64,000 bases of DNA from Microbulbifer celer (lineage in GTDB: Bacteria > Pseudomonadota > Gammaproteobacteria > Pseudomonadales > Cellvibrionaceae): positions 3,010,501 through 3,074,500 of the forward strand of contig NZ_CP087715.1 in NCBI RefSeq assembly GCF_020991125.1. Direction: 5' to 3'. Shown here one piece after another: positions 36,895 through 45,180 of this stretch. The position numbers were made by a program, and so were the translations under genes. The notes under the pieces were generated by a model. It saw nothing but the letters and a program-made list of their open reading frames with translations, did not search any database and was not told where the DNA came from. The first letter of the stretch is position 1; the number at the start of each line of letters is the position of its first letter.

Positions 36895-38453
36895 GCGCGT
36901 TTACAAAAGAATCCTCGGGTTCGTGTTCTCCCATTCGCTCCATCGCGGTTGTCGGTCGCGATGTCGATGCCTGGATCAGCGCCCTGCTATTACAGTTGAG
37001 CCTGGGCAATGCGGACAAGCCGGTTACCATCACCCTGGTCGAATTGCCGTCGCGGCTGACGCCCGGCGAGGTGTATCCGACACTGCCCTCCCAACAAGCG
37101 TTGCATCGTCTACTCAGGCTCGACCAGCAGGCGCTGCTCGGTGCCTGTGGTGGCCTGCCATCCATGGGGTACCGCTACTTCGGTTGGGCCGGGTCAAAAT
37201 CAGAGTTTTTCATGCCGTTTGACACCGCGGGCAGCGCACTGAACGGCGTGGCATTTATCCACTACTGGGCCAGAGCGCGGCAGCGTGGACTGAACATCCC
37301 GCTGGATGCATTCTCACTCTGTGCGGCGAGCGCCAAACAGGGGCGATATTATTCCCACGAGATCGACAGCGAGCGTTTCAGCAGCGGACAGCTTGCCGGC
37401 AATCTACCCGCAATTTCCTACCTGCAGACTATCGGCCGGATCGCATTGGCCGCAGGGATAAAACACCATGTAGCAGAGCTGGCCTCGGTCAATATCGCAG
37501 ACGGTATCGATAACACCGATGGCCGGATAGAATCGCTGCAATTGAAGAATGGCGAGACGGTGACCGCCGATCTGTTTATCGATGCCAGTGGCGATGGCGA
37601 ACTGATCACTCAGGTCGAACCGGAACCAGCTAAGTACTTCGAGGCTGCACATTTTGAATCCTGGGCGCACTGGTTTCCCTGCGACCAGGCACTTGTTGCC
37701 AGTGTGCCGGCCCTGCAACCACCGCCCACGTTCAACCAGGTCAATGCATTCGATGCCGGCTGGTTGGGGCGATATCCGCTGCGCGCCCACACGGCACTTT
37801 TTGCACCATTTTCCAGTGCGCACACCCACGCCGATCAGGTACTGGAGAAAGTCCAGCACACAGCAGGCACCCCGCAACAACCTCATCTGAAACCCCTGAT
37901 TCGCGGCCGCCGCACAAACCCCTGGCAGGCCAACTGTGTCTCTGTCGGGACAACCGCTACAAGCCTGGACCCGGTTCAGGGTATCCAGTTGCACCTGCTG
38001 CACACCTCGCTCTCCTACCTGCTGACCCTGATCCCCACAGATTCCGGTTGCATGCGGCTGGAGCGGGAAATCTATAATGCCCGACTCCACGACCACAGCC
38101 TGCGACTCAGGGATTTCCAGCTCGCCCACTACGCCCTGAACGGACGCCGTGAGCCCTTCTGGCAGCACTGTGCCAATGCGCCCCGGCCAAACACCCTGCA
38201 GCACAAGATTGAACTGTTTCGCACGCGCGGACATATTCCCCTGAAGGAGAGCGAAACCTTCCAGGAAGAGAGCTGGCAATTACTGTTTGCCGGCTGTGGA
38301 CTGGTACCCGTCGCCTGGCACCCCCGTGCAGAACTGATGGCCGAAGACGAGCAGATCGCCACCTTCCAGCGCATGCTGAATTCCATCGCGGCCCGCGCCT
38401 CCCAGATGCCGGCACCGGCATCCGCGAGCGCCGGCCACTCGACCACTGTGTAG
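36891..38453 (+). CDS. Divergent halogenase-like flavoprotein lacking the catalytic Lys
   Basis: A 520-residue paralogue of the preceding protein, coupled to it by an ATGA overlap. The FAD-binding loop is altered (IAVVGRDVDAWISALLL instead of GxGxxG). By ungapped comparison, the catalytic Lys of FKLGIEFSGW is replaced by Ser (PSMGYRYFGW, near residue 91), the WxWxIP motif reads WLGRYP, and FLEPLEST reads SLDPVQGI, so the conserved Glu is lost. It keeps SWAHWFPCDQALVAS, like SWKHWLPCDSAVAMP in the neighbour, so the fold is shared. It is unlikely to halogenate. It could be a structural partner, a flavin reductase-like or binding subunit, or a different oxidase. Its tight coupling suggests a heteromeric complex. 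Confidence 0.75.
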   Translation: MSAFTKESSGSCSPIRSIAVVGRDVDAWISALLLQLSLGNADKPVTITLVELPSRLTPGEVYPTLPSQQALHRLLRLDQQALLGACGGLPSMGYRYFGWAGSKSEFFMPFDTAGSALNGVAFIHYWARARQRGLNIPLDAFSLCAASAKQGRYYSHEIDSERFSSGQLAGNLPAISYLQTIGRIALAAGIKHHVAELASVNIADGIDNTDGRIESLQLKNGETVTADLFIDASGDGELITQVEPEPAKYFEAAHFESWAHWFPCDQALVASVPALQPPPTFNQVNAFDAGWLGRYPLRAHTALFAPFSSAHTHADQVLEKVQHTAGTPQQPHLKPLIRGRRTNPWQANCVSVGTTATSLDPVQGIQLHLLHTSLSYLLTLIPTDSGCMRLEREIYNARLHDHSLRLRDFQLAHYALNGRREPFWQHCANAPRPNTLQHKIELFRTRGHIPLKESETFQEESWQLLFAGCGLVPVAWHPRAELMAEDEQIATFQRMLNSIAARASQMPAPASASAGHSTTV

Positions 38454-38463
38454 GACACGTTTT

Positions 38464-40383
38464 ATGCTCAGAAAATCTCACGGAATCAACTCTGCCCCAT
38501 CGGCACGCACTGCTTTTCTTTTGCTGCTGGCATGCGCGCCCTGGCCCTCCGTTGCCGATATAGCGCCGGCAAAGATTTTCTCCGATCAGATGGTATTGCA
38601 GCGGGATCAGGAAGTGACCATCTGGGGCTCTGCGGCCGCCGATACCCCCATCACCCTGCACTTCGACGGAAAGACCTATCACAATCGCAGTGATGAACGT
38701 GGTCACTGGGAAATTCCCGTACCCCCCCAGAAAGCGGGCGGCCCCTATACCCTCATACTCAGCGGCGATGGTGAAGCAGCCATTCGCGATGTCCACTTTG
38801 GCGATGTGTGGCTTGCCGGCGGCCAATCGAATATGGAATGGAAACTGAGCTGGGGCATCAACGACTCTGACAAGGTCATTGCCGCGGCAGACTATCCGCT
38901 GATCCGCTTTTTCGATGTGCCCAGCGAGGTATCCCCAACGCCAAAAACAGCACTGGAAGGTGGTGAATGGAAAAAAGCAACCCCGGAAAATGCCGCCGAG
39001 TTCTCCGCGGTCGCCTACCTTTTCGCGCAGAAAAACCATCTGGAGAAAGACGTTGCGGTTGGTATCATCGACAACAACTGGGGCGGTACACCGGCGGAAG
39101 CGTGGATGAGTAAAGAGGCTCTGCTGCAATTATCCGCCTATCGCGAACGCACCGAAGCGCTTTATCAACCGGACACCGATTGGCCCGCCCGTTTCGCCCG
39201 CAATCAGCGCAATGCGGAAGAAAAATATCAGCGGCTCAGCAGCAGAGAGGATGCACTGAACGCTGGCGCCTACCGGTTTGATTTCCCCACTGCCAGTTGG
39301 AGTGAACAGGCCTTACCCGCGGAGTTCGAGCACCTGGCCTGGTTACGTCATGAATTCACCCTCGACGAAATTCCATCCAGGGCCGTACTCGAACTTGGAG
39401 ACCTGCAGCAGGAGGCCTTCGTCTGGATCAATGAACAACTACTGGCGGAAGAGGATTCACAGGCCCAGGGTGCCCGCTATGAAATCCCGACGAAAGTGCT
39501 GAACAAGGGTCGCAATCTGATCGCCCTGCGCGTCGGTAACAGCTGGCACAACAAGCCATATGTGGGCCGCACGGATCAACTCTGGTTGCAACTCGGCGAC
39601 AATAAACTCGACCTGAGCAAGGGCTGGCAGTACAGCAATCAGGTAGAGCCTCCGATACCAGATCATATCCGCTACGAGCACAAGTCCAGCTTCCTGTACA
39701 ACAGTATGATCCGTCCGATCCAGGGATACGCACTGCGCGGCGTCATCTGCTACCAGGGGGAAAGCAATGTGGGCGAGGCAGTGCACTATCACGACCTGTT
39801 CAGCGCGCTGATCAAAGACTGGCGCCAGCAGTGGCAACAGGACTTTCCGTTCCTGTTTGTACAATTGGCCGCTTTTCTGGAACCCAAAAACCCGCAGCCG
39901 GACAGCAGCTGGGCACTATTGCGCGAAATGCAAAGCCGTACCCTGAAGCTGCCCAACACCGGCATGGCCACCGCCATCGATATCGGTGATATCTACGATA
40001 TACACCCACGCAACAAACAGGATGTTGCCGCGCGCCTGTGGGGCGAGGCAAAGCGCATCAGCTATGGCGAGGATATTCTCAGCCGCGGCCCTACTTTCCA
40101 GTCACACCAGCTGGAAAATGGCCGGGTCACGATTCACTTTGCCCACACTGGCGAGGGATTGCGTCTCAAGCAAGGAGAATCGGTGCAGGGATTTATTCTT
40201 GCCGATCGCGATGGTAATTATCTGCCCGCACAGGCGCAGATTCACGGAAGCTCGGTGGTGGTCTGGCACGATTCCATCACGCAGCCGAGCGCACTCAAAT
40301 ATGCCTGGGCAGATTACCCGGAAGTCAATCTCTACAATTCAGCGGGTCTCCCGGCGCTGCCATTTTCGATCGAAAATTTATAG
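38464..40383 (+). CDS. Exported SGNH/GQSN-type acetylesterase (sialate O-acetylesterase family)
   Basis: A 639-residue protein. A signal peptide (FLLLLACAPWPSVA) is followed by a beta-sandwich and an SGNH hydrolase domain: VWLAGGQSNMEWKLSWG near residue 115 with the nucleophile Ser, CYQGESNVG near 430, and IYDIHPRNKQDVAARLW near 510 with the catalytic Asp and His. A jelly-roll insert sits between (about 250-380). The family is named for sialate esterases, but in xyloglucan and xylan loci its members remove acetyl groups from the polysaccharide side chains. I infer that role here from the neighbouring GH95/GH35/GH31 set. It starts 10 bp after the second halogenase-like gene and closes the receptor operon. 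Confidence 0.88.
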   Translation: MLRKSHGINSAPSARTAFLLLLACAPWPSVADIAPAKIFSDQMVLQRDQEVTIWGSAAADTPITLHFDGKTYHNRSDERGHWEIPVPPQKAGGPYTLILSGDGEAAIRDVHFGDVWLAGGQSNMEWKLSWGINDSDKVIAAADYPLIRFFDVPSEVSPTPKTALEGGEWKKATPENAAEFSAVAYLFAQKNHLEKDVAVGIIDNNWGGTPAEAWMSKEALLQLSAYRERTEALYQPDTDWPARFARNQRNAEEKYQRLSSREDALNAGAYRFDFPTASWSEQALPAEFEHLAWLRHEFTLDEIPSRAVLELGDLQQEAFVWINEQLLAEEDSQAQGARYEIPTKVLNKGRNLIALRVGNSWHNKPYVGRTDQLWLQLGDNKLDLSKGWQYSNQVEPPIPDHIRYEHKSSFLYNSMIRPIQGYALRGVICYQGESNVGEAVHYHDLFSALIKDWRQQWQQDFPFLFVQLAAFLEPKNPQPDSSWALLREMQSRTLKLPNTGMATAIDIGDIYDIHPRNKQDVAARLWGEAKRISYGEDILSRGPTFQSHQLENGRVTIHFAHTGEGLRLKQGESVQGFILADRDGNYLPAQAQIHGSSVVVWHDSITQPSALKYAWADYPEVNLYNSAGLPALPFSIENL

Positions 40384-40402
40384 AGCCACCGGTAAAACGC
40401 TA

Positions 40403-42103
40403 TCAGCCACTCTGGCTCAAAGCGTGATCCACCGCCCGCGCTGCAAACACCATATAGGTGAGTGACGGGTTCTGGGTACCGGTGGAGGTCATGCAGGCGC
40501 CGTCGGTGACGTAGACATTTTTGCAGGCGTGCAGCTGGTTATGCTTGTTGAGCAGGGACGTTTTCGGGTCGTGGCCCATGCGCACGCCGCCCATTTCGTG
40601 AATGTCGAGGCCCGGATTGCGGTGATCGTCATCGATCTGGATATTGGTGAAGCCGGCGGCGTCGAACATTTCCGAGATCTGCTCCTGATAGTCGCGGATC
40701 ATTTTCTCGTCGTTGTCGTCGTAGCCCACATTCACCCGCAGTACCGGCATGCCCCATTCATCTTTTTGTACCGGGTCGAGCGATACCTGGTTGCGCTCCC
40801 GAGGAATGCATTCACCCATCATGTGGGAATTGATCTGCCAGGGGCCGTAGGACGGGTTCATCAGGTTGGTGACCAGTTGCTCACCGACGCCATCGTAATT
40901 CATGTCCACCGGGCGTGTACTGTCGACACCGGCGGCGTATCCCCGCAGGAAACCGGTCTCCTGCTTGTGCAGATTGCGAAATCGTGGAATGTAACCGCTG
41001 GTGGGGCGACGACCGTGGGTTTTGAAGTCCTTGAGACCGTCGTATTCGGCGGTCATGCGTCCGCGGTAGTTGTGGAAGGAGACGAATTTTCCCAGCAGCC
41101 CGTTGTCGTTGCCGAGGCCATCGGGGAAACGGGACGAGGTGGAATTGAGCAGGATCAGGTTGGTATTCAGTGCACTGGCGTTGACGAAAATAAACGGCGC
41201 GTAGTATTCGGTCATTTCCTTGCTGTGGGCGTCAATCACACGCACGCCGGTGGCTTTCTGTTTTTTCTCATCATAGATGATCGAGTGCACGACCGAGTCG
41301 TTTCTCAGGGTGAGATTACCGGTGCGCGCGGCCCACGGCAGGGTGGCGGAGTTCGCACTGAAGTAACCACCAAACGGGCAACCCCGCTGGCACAAGACCC
41401 GCTGCTGGCAGATGGTGCGTCCCTGCTTGGCATAGTACTCCATATTGCCGGTAATGTGCGCGCAGCGCCCGCTGATGACATGGCGGTTTTTGTACCTGGA
41501 TTCCACCACGGCTTTAAAATGTTTTTCTGCCGCGGTCAGTTCGATACCCGGCAGAAATTCGCCGTCCGGTAGATGGGGAATACCGTCGCGAAAGCCGGCG
41601 ACACCGACAAACTGTTCCACCTTGCTGTACCAGGGCGCCAGGTCTTTGTAGCGGATGGGCCAGTCTACGGCGAAGCCGTCCCGCGCCGGGCCCTCAAAAT
41701 CCAGGTCGCTCCAGCGTTGCACCTGGCGCGCCCACATCAACGATTTGCCGCCGGTCTGGTAGCCGCGGATCCAGTCGAAAGGTTTTTCCTGTATGTAGGG
41801 ATGCTCTTTGTCTTTGACAAAAAAATGCGCGGCATCCTCGCGAAAGGCATAGCAGCGGCTGGCAATGGGATTGTCCCGCCGGATATCCTCCGGGATTTCT
41901 CCCCGGTGTTTGAACTCCCACGGCATCAGATTGGTGGTGGGGTAATCGCGATTGTGCTCGACACTTCTGCCCCGCTCCAGCACCAGGGTTTGTACCCCCT
42001 TTTCACACAGCTCCTTGGCCGCATAGCCACCACTCATACCGGAGCCGATGACGATGGCACCATAGCTGTTGCCGCGCGCGGCGTTTATGTTCAGATCAGC
42101 CAT
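40403..42103 (-). CDS. GMC-family FAD oxidoreductase, catalytic subunit (copy 1; glycoside 3-dehydrogenase type)
   Basis: A 566-residue flavoprotein. YGAIVIGSGMSGGYAAKEL is the ADP-binding motif; RGCPFGGYFSANSATLPWA is typical of the gluconate/glucoside dehydrogenase branch; the C-terminal HEMGGVRMGHDP and NPSLTYM carry the His and Asn of the active site. In related bacteria such proteins with a subunit-3-like partner oxidise the C3 hydroxyl of glucosides to 3-keto-glycosides in the periplasm and pass electrons to a cytochrome c or quinone. It has no signal peptide, so it may be co-exported with the Tat-bearing subunit at 42096-42689, which it overlaps by eight bases. No cytochrome subunit is in the window. 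The substrate is inferred from context. Confidence 0.85.
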   Translation of the reverse strand: MADLNINAARGNSYGAIVIGSGMSGGYAAKELCEKGVQTLVLERGRSVEHNRDYPTTNLMPWEFKHRGEIPEDIRRDNPIASRCYAFREDAAHFFVKDKEHPYIQEKPFDWIRGYQTGGKSLMWARQVQRWSDLDFEGPARDGFAVDWPIRYKDLAPWYSKVEQFVGVAGFRDGIPHLPDGEFLPGIELTAAEKHFKAVVESRYKNRHVISGRCAHITGNMEYYAKQGRTICQQRVLCQRGCPFGGYFSANSATLPWAARTGNLTLRNDSVVHSIIYDEKKQKATGVRVIDAHSKEMTEYYAPFIFVNASALNTNLILLNSTSSRFPDGLGNDNGLLGKFVSFHNYRGRMTAEYDGLKDFKTHGRRPTSGYIPRFRNLHKQETGFLRGYAAGVDSTRPVDMNYDGVGEQLVTNLMNPSYGPWQINSHMMGECIPRERNQVSLDPVQKDEWGMPVLRVNVGYDDNDEKMIRDYQEQISEMFDAAGFTNIQIDDDHRNPGLDIHEMGGVRMGHDPKTSLLNKHNQLHACKNVYVTDGACMTSTGTQNPSLTYMVFAARAVDHALSQSG

Positions 42104-42689
42104 GGAGGTTCACCTTCGCTTCCGGGTCTATTTTTTTGTCGCCATCGAATACCGGGCCCGGTACCAGCTGATAGGGCATCAGTTCGGTCATGACATATTC
42201 GGAGTGCAGGTAACCCTGGATGGCGTACCACTTGCTGGTATCAAGGAAATAGCGCACCGCTGCCAGCGCCTGGGACTGCCGGGGCTCCCGCGGGTTTTCC
42301 CGACCCCAGATATCCGCGAGCAGGCGCTCGCTATCAGAACGATCCAGTTCGCTGAAGCGCGGCTTACCACTACTGGAGGGGAAGTCGTCGAACAGTTGCA
42401 GTCCGGCAATAAACATTTTCTGGTTGGTGTGGTTCAGGCAGTCATTTACCATCACCAGCACGAAGTCCTGCACATCCAGCTCGGCAGCACCTTTGAGAGT
42501 TTCCCCATCCACATCAGTTGCGGGTATCAGGGTGTCCACCAGTTTTTTCAACAACCGCTGCTGGCTGGGGGTCACCTGAAGCTCATCGTAGGCGGCGAGA
42601 ACCCGGGCCCGGGTAAATTCGGCCACGGGTAACAGCGCGAGGCCGCCGGCAGCGAGCATCAGGTTTTTGAGTAGCGATCGTCTGTTCAT
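42096..42689 (-). CDS. Gluconate-2-dehydrogenase subunit-3-like protein (copy 1)
   Basis: A 197-residue protein of the family that partners GMC dehydrogenases. The N-terminus MNRRSLLKNLMLAAGGLALL is a Tat-like signal; the rest is helical, with DTLIPATDVDGETLKGA and FVLVMVNDCLNHTNQ typical of the subunit. It probably acts as an export escort and maturation partner for the GMC protein, which has no signal of its own. It overlaps the GMC gene by eight bases and is preceded by the TIM-barrel gene by 54 bp, so the three form one minus-strand operon driven from the LacI-type promoter near 43.85 kb. Confidence 0.85.
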   Translation of the reverse strand: MNRRSLLKNLMLAAGGLALLPVAEFTRARVLAAYDELQVTPSQQRLLKKLVDTLIPATDVDGETLKGAAELDVQDFVLVMVNDCLNHTNQKMFIAGLQLFDDFPSSSGKPRFSELDRSDSERLLADIWGRENPREPRQSQALAAVRYFLDTSKWYAIQGYLHSEYVMTELMPYQLVPGPVFDGDKKIDPEAKVNLHG

Positions 42690-42743
42690 GGCTCTGACCT
42701 ATTTTTATTATTTCATCGCCTTTCATCGGTAGCCGCTTTCAGT

Positions 42744-43601
42744 TCATCCCCAGCCCGCGGCCGCACTGAAGCTGGCGGTAACAGATTCCAGTGGATCTCC
42801 GGGCTGGTCGTGCTCGACAAACCCATAGCGGTAGCCGGACTGACCGGCGGCGGCGAGTATCTGCGGGAAATCGATGATGCCGGCACCCACGTCCACCATA
42901 TTTCCTTCTGTATCCATATCTTTGACGTGCCAGAGCGGGAAACGGCCCGGATATTGTTTGAAATACACCAGCGGGTCATACCCGGCCTTGCGCACCCAGA
43001 ACAGGTCCAGCTCAAAACTCACCAGCGCGGGATCGGTGTGATCCAGCAAGTGGTGGTAGGGCACAAAATCACCAGCGGGAGAAAATTCAAACTCGTGATT
43101 GTGGTAGGCCATTATCAGCCCGGCCTTGCGGCAGGCTTCGCCCCAGCGGTTGAGATCGTCTGCCAGGCGCTTGTAACTGTCTTCGCTGCGCTCGCTCTCA
43201 CCAATCCAGGGCAATACAACATAGTCGTGGCCGACTTCCACGGCGGCATCCAGGTGCTGCTGGAGATCCCCGCGCAACTGGTCGAGCTGCAAGTGCGCCG
43301 CGGGCGCGGACAGCCCTTCACCAGCGAGTATTTTGCGTAGCTCCGCCGGTTTTTCACCAAAGTAACCGGCGAATTCCACCTGCTCGTAACCGATGCCGGC
43401 CAGGGCTTTCAGTGTGGCAGGAACACTTTTCTCCATCAGCGCGCGCACGGTGTACAGCTGCACACCGCGCACCCGGGCTTTGGCTCCGGTTTTTTTCAAC
43501 GAACCGGCGAGCACCGGGGATACGGCAGCGGTGGCAAGAGCGGCAGTGGTCATGGCAAGAAATCTCCGGCGGGGCACAGATAGGGGCACGGTTCGATTCA
43601 T
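42744..43601 (-). CDS. Exported sugar isomerase/epimerase-like TIM barrel
   Basis: A 285-residue protein with a Tat-like signal (PRRRFLAMTTAALATAAVS) that marks it as periplasmic, unusual for a sugar isomerase. The AP-endonuclease-2-type barrel follows with metal ligands in YHNHEFEFSPAGD and SFELDLFWVRKAG, then WHVKDMD and FVEHDQPGDP. Exported proteins of this kind occur in 3-keto-glycoside pathways, where barrel proteins of the IolE-like group cleave or epimerise the oxidised sugar. It is the first gene of the operon with the GMC dehydrogenase pair; AGGAGA lies just upstream of the ATG. The exact reaction cannot be read from sequence. Confidence 0.82.
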   Translation of the reverse strand: MNRTVPLSVPRRRFLAMTTAALATAAVSPVLAGSLKKTGAKARVRGVQLYTVRALMEKSVPATLKALAGIGYEQVEFAGYFGEKPAELRKILAGEGLSAPAAHLQLDQLRGDLQQHLDAAVEVGHDYVVLPWIGESERSEDSYKRLADDLNRWGEACRKAGLIMAYHNHEFEFSPAGDFVPYHHLLDHTDPALVSFELDLFWVRKAGYDPLVYFKQYPGRFPLWHVKDMDTEGNMVDVGAGIIDFPQILAAAGQSGYRYGFVEHDQPGDPLESVTASFSAAAGWG

Positions 43602-43786
43602 TATTTATCTCCTGTACAGGGATGCAATAACAGGTACCCGAGAGCCGGCGCCTGCTGGAATAAAATGAAAGACTTGTACTGGTGAGGCGAAGAGGCAGGG
43701 GCGGCCTGCACGGTTTCGGTCATGGCTGTTCATCGCTGGTTATTTTTATTGTCTTATTATTTTTACGCGGTTACGGGGCTACTGTT

Positions 43787-43812
43787 CATATGCTCATGTC
43801 ATATGCTCATGT
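43787..43812. repeat. Tandem 13-bp direct repeat
   Basis: CATATGCTCATGT occurs twice with no gap (43787-43799 and 43800-43812), just downstream (minus-strand sense) of the promoter at 43844-43872, so it lies in the 5' leader of the TIM-barrel/GMC operon. The rest of the 309-bp gap 43602-43910 shows no gene. Its function is unknown; it may reflect replication slippage. Confidence 0.6.
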
Positions 43813-43843
43813 GCAGATACACAACCCCCTAGGTGACGGGAAA

Positions 43844-43872
43844 AATGTAACCGGTTTCAGAAAAGGCCGCAA
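43844..43872 (-). promoter_or_regulatory. Promoter with overlapping LacI-type operator, TIM-barrel/GMC operon
   Basis: On the minus strand TTGCGG (43867-43872), a 17-base spacer and TACATT (43844-43849) form a promoter. The operator TGAAACCGGTTACA (plus-strand 43846-43859 as TGTAACCGGTTTCA) covers the -10 box and the end of the spacer. The 14-base operator is identical to the site in front of the second TonB receptor, and A/T-rich flanks are similar too. Confidence 0.65.
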
Positions 43873-43910
43873 CCCTCCGATGGAAGTATATGGCGCCTCA
43901 TGTACGGCGG

Positions 43911-44939
43911 TTACGAATCAGAGGTGGGGGCAGGCCCGGTGCTGTCGCGCACTTTCAGATCGTAAGGCAACAGCACCTGCGCGGGCGCGTTAGCCGGCCC
44001 CTGTTCCAGAAGGTCAATCAGTAACTGTGCGGCAGTGGCGCCGAACTCTTCCGCAGGCTGGGCAATGGTGGTCAGGGACGGGTCGCTGTAGGCGGCAAAC
44101 GCGATGTCATCGAAGCCCGCGATGGAAATATCTTCCGGCACCCGGAGCCCCGCCTGCTTGATACGCTGCATGGCGCCAATGGCCATTTCATCGTTTTCAC
44201 AGAAAATCGCGGTGGGCGGGTTGTCGCGGGTGATCAGGGTGCCGGCGGCGCGGTGGCCGGACTGCAGGGAGAAATCCCCGGGGCACAGCAGGGATTCATC
44301 AAACGGAATATCCGCGGCCTCCAGCGCCTCGCGATAACCGGCGATGCGATCCCGGGTCAGCGGGCTGCGCTGGGGACCTTTCACAAGCCCGATGCGCTGA
44401 TGGCCGAGGCGTACCAGGTGGTCGGTCATGGCCCGTGCGGCGGCGCGGTTGTCCAGCTGGACTGAAGGATAGCTACAGTCGGGCATCACCTCACAGGCAT
44501 TCACCATGGGTAGCAGGGAATCGTCACCAGCACCCTCCGCGTCGGCCTCATTAGAGAACGGATCGAAGGCGCGCAGCTGGATGACACCATCCGCCTGGAA
44601 GTTCTGTACCATGCGCGCGTATTCGCGTTCAATGTCCTCCTGCCCAAGGGTGTTGCACAGCAACACCTGGTAGCCGGCCTCGCGCGCACGCTGCTGAATA
44701 CCGGTAATCACCCGCGAGAAAAACGGGTTGGCAATGGTGGGCACCAGAACCACCAGGTTACGGGTCCGTCGGGAGCGGAACTGCACCGCCATCAGGTTCG
44801 GCTTGTAACCGGCTCTATCCACCGCTGCCAGTACTTTTTTACGCGTGCGCGGCGACACCAGATCCGGTTTTGCCAGCGCGCGCGAAACCGTGGCGACAGA
44901 GACACCGGCCAGGCGGGCCACGGTGCGAATATTCGACAT
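43911..44939 (-). CDS. LacI-family transcriptional repressor
   Basis: A 342-residue protein. The N-terminal helix-turn-helix reads TVARLAGVSVATVSRALAKP with hinge helix residues YKPNLMAVQFRSRRT; the periplasmic-binding-protein-like core (about 60-335) ends with the usual LLIDLLEQ segment. The frame extends 48 codons upstream, but the ATG at 44939 places the HTH at the N-terminus as in all LacI proteins. It is divergent to the Gfo/Idh operon and convergent on nothing; operators of the class TGTAACCGGTTACA sit upstream of that operon, of the opposing GMC operon and of the second TonB receptor. It most likely represses these until a glycoside or keto-sugar ligand binds. Confidence 0.92.
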   Translation of the reverse strand: MSNIRTVARLAGVSVATVSRALAKPDLVSPRTRKKVLAAVDRAGYKPNLMAVQFRSRRTRNLVVLVPTIANPFFSRVITGIQQRAREAGYQVLLCNTLGQEDIEREYARMVQNFQADGVIQLRAFDPFSNEADAEGAGDDSLLPMVNACEVMPDCSYPSVQLDNRAAARAMTDHLVRLGHQRIGLVKGPQRSPLTRDRIAGYREALEAADIPFDESLLCPGDFSLQSGHRAAGTLITRDNPPTAIFCENDEMAIGAMQRIKQAGLRVPEDISIAGFDDIAFAAYSDPSLTTIAQPAEEFGATAAQLLIDLLEQGPANAPAQVLLPYDLKVRDSTGPAPTSDS

Positions 44940-45090
44940 GTACGGAAGCCTCTCCCCTCTTGCTGACCGGCCAATCATACCCGCCACCGCTGCAGCCATA
45001 AAACGAGCCAGTATACCCCGGCAGCGACCGCCGGGCGGTGAACTCCCCCACCGCATGGCAATTCCGGCGCCGAATGTATCCACAGGGTGC

Positions 45091-45120
45091 TTGACAGGTA
45101 AAAATGTAACCCGTTACATT
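45091..45120 (+). promoter_or_regulatory. Promoter with overlapping LacI-type operator, Gfo/Idh operon
   Basis: TTGACA (45091-45096), an 18-base spacer and TACATT (45115-45120) form a strong promoter. TGTAACCCGTTACA (45105-45118), an almost perfect palindrome, covers the -10 box. It lies in the divergent region with the LacI gene and may also affect that gene. Confidence 0.75.
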
Positions 45121-45180
45121 GATTTTCACAAGCTGTTGCCTGTGTGCACAGCCACCGCTGATACCAATAAGGAGAATACA

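Noticed and set aside
38464..40383. Sialic acid metabolism
   Set aside because: The esterase family name refers to sialate, but no sialidase, lyase or sialate transporter gene is present; plant glycan deacetylation fits the neighbours better.
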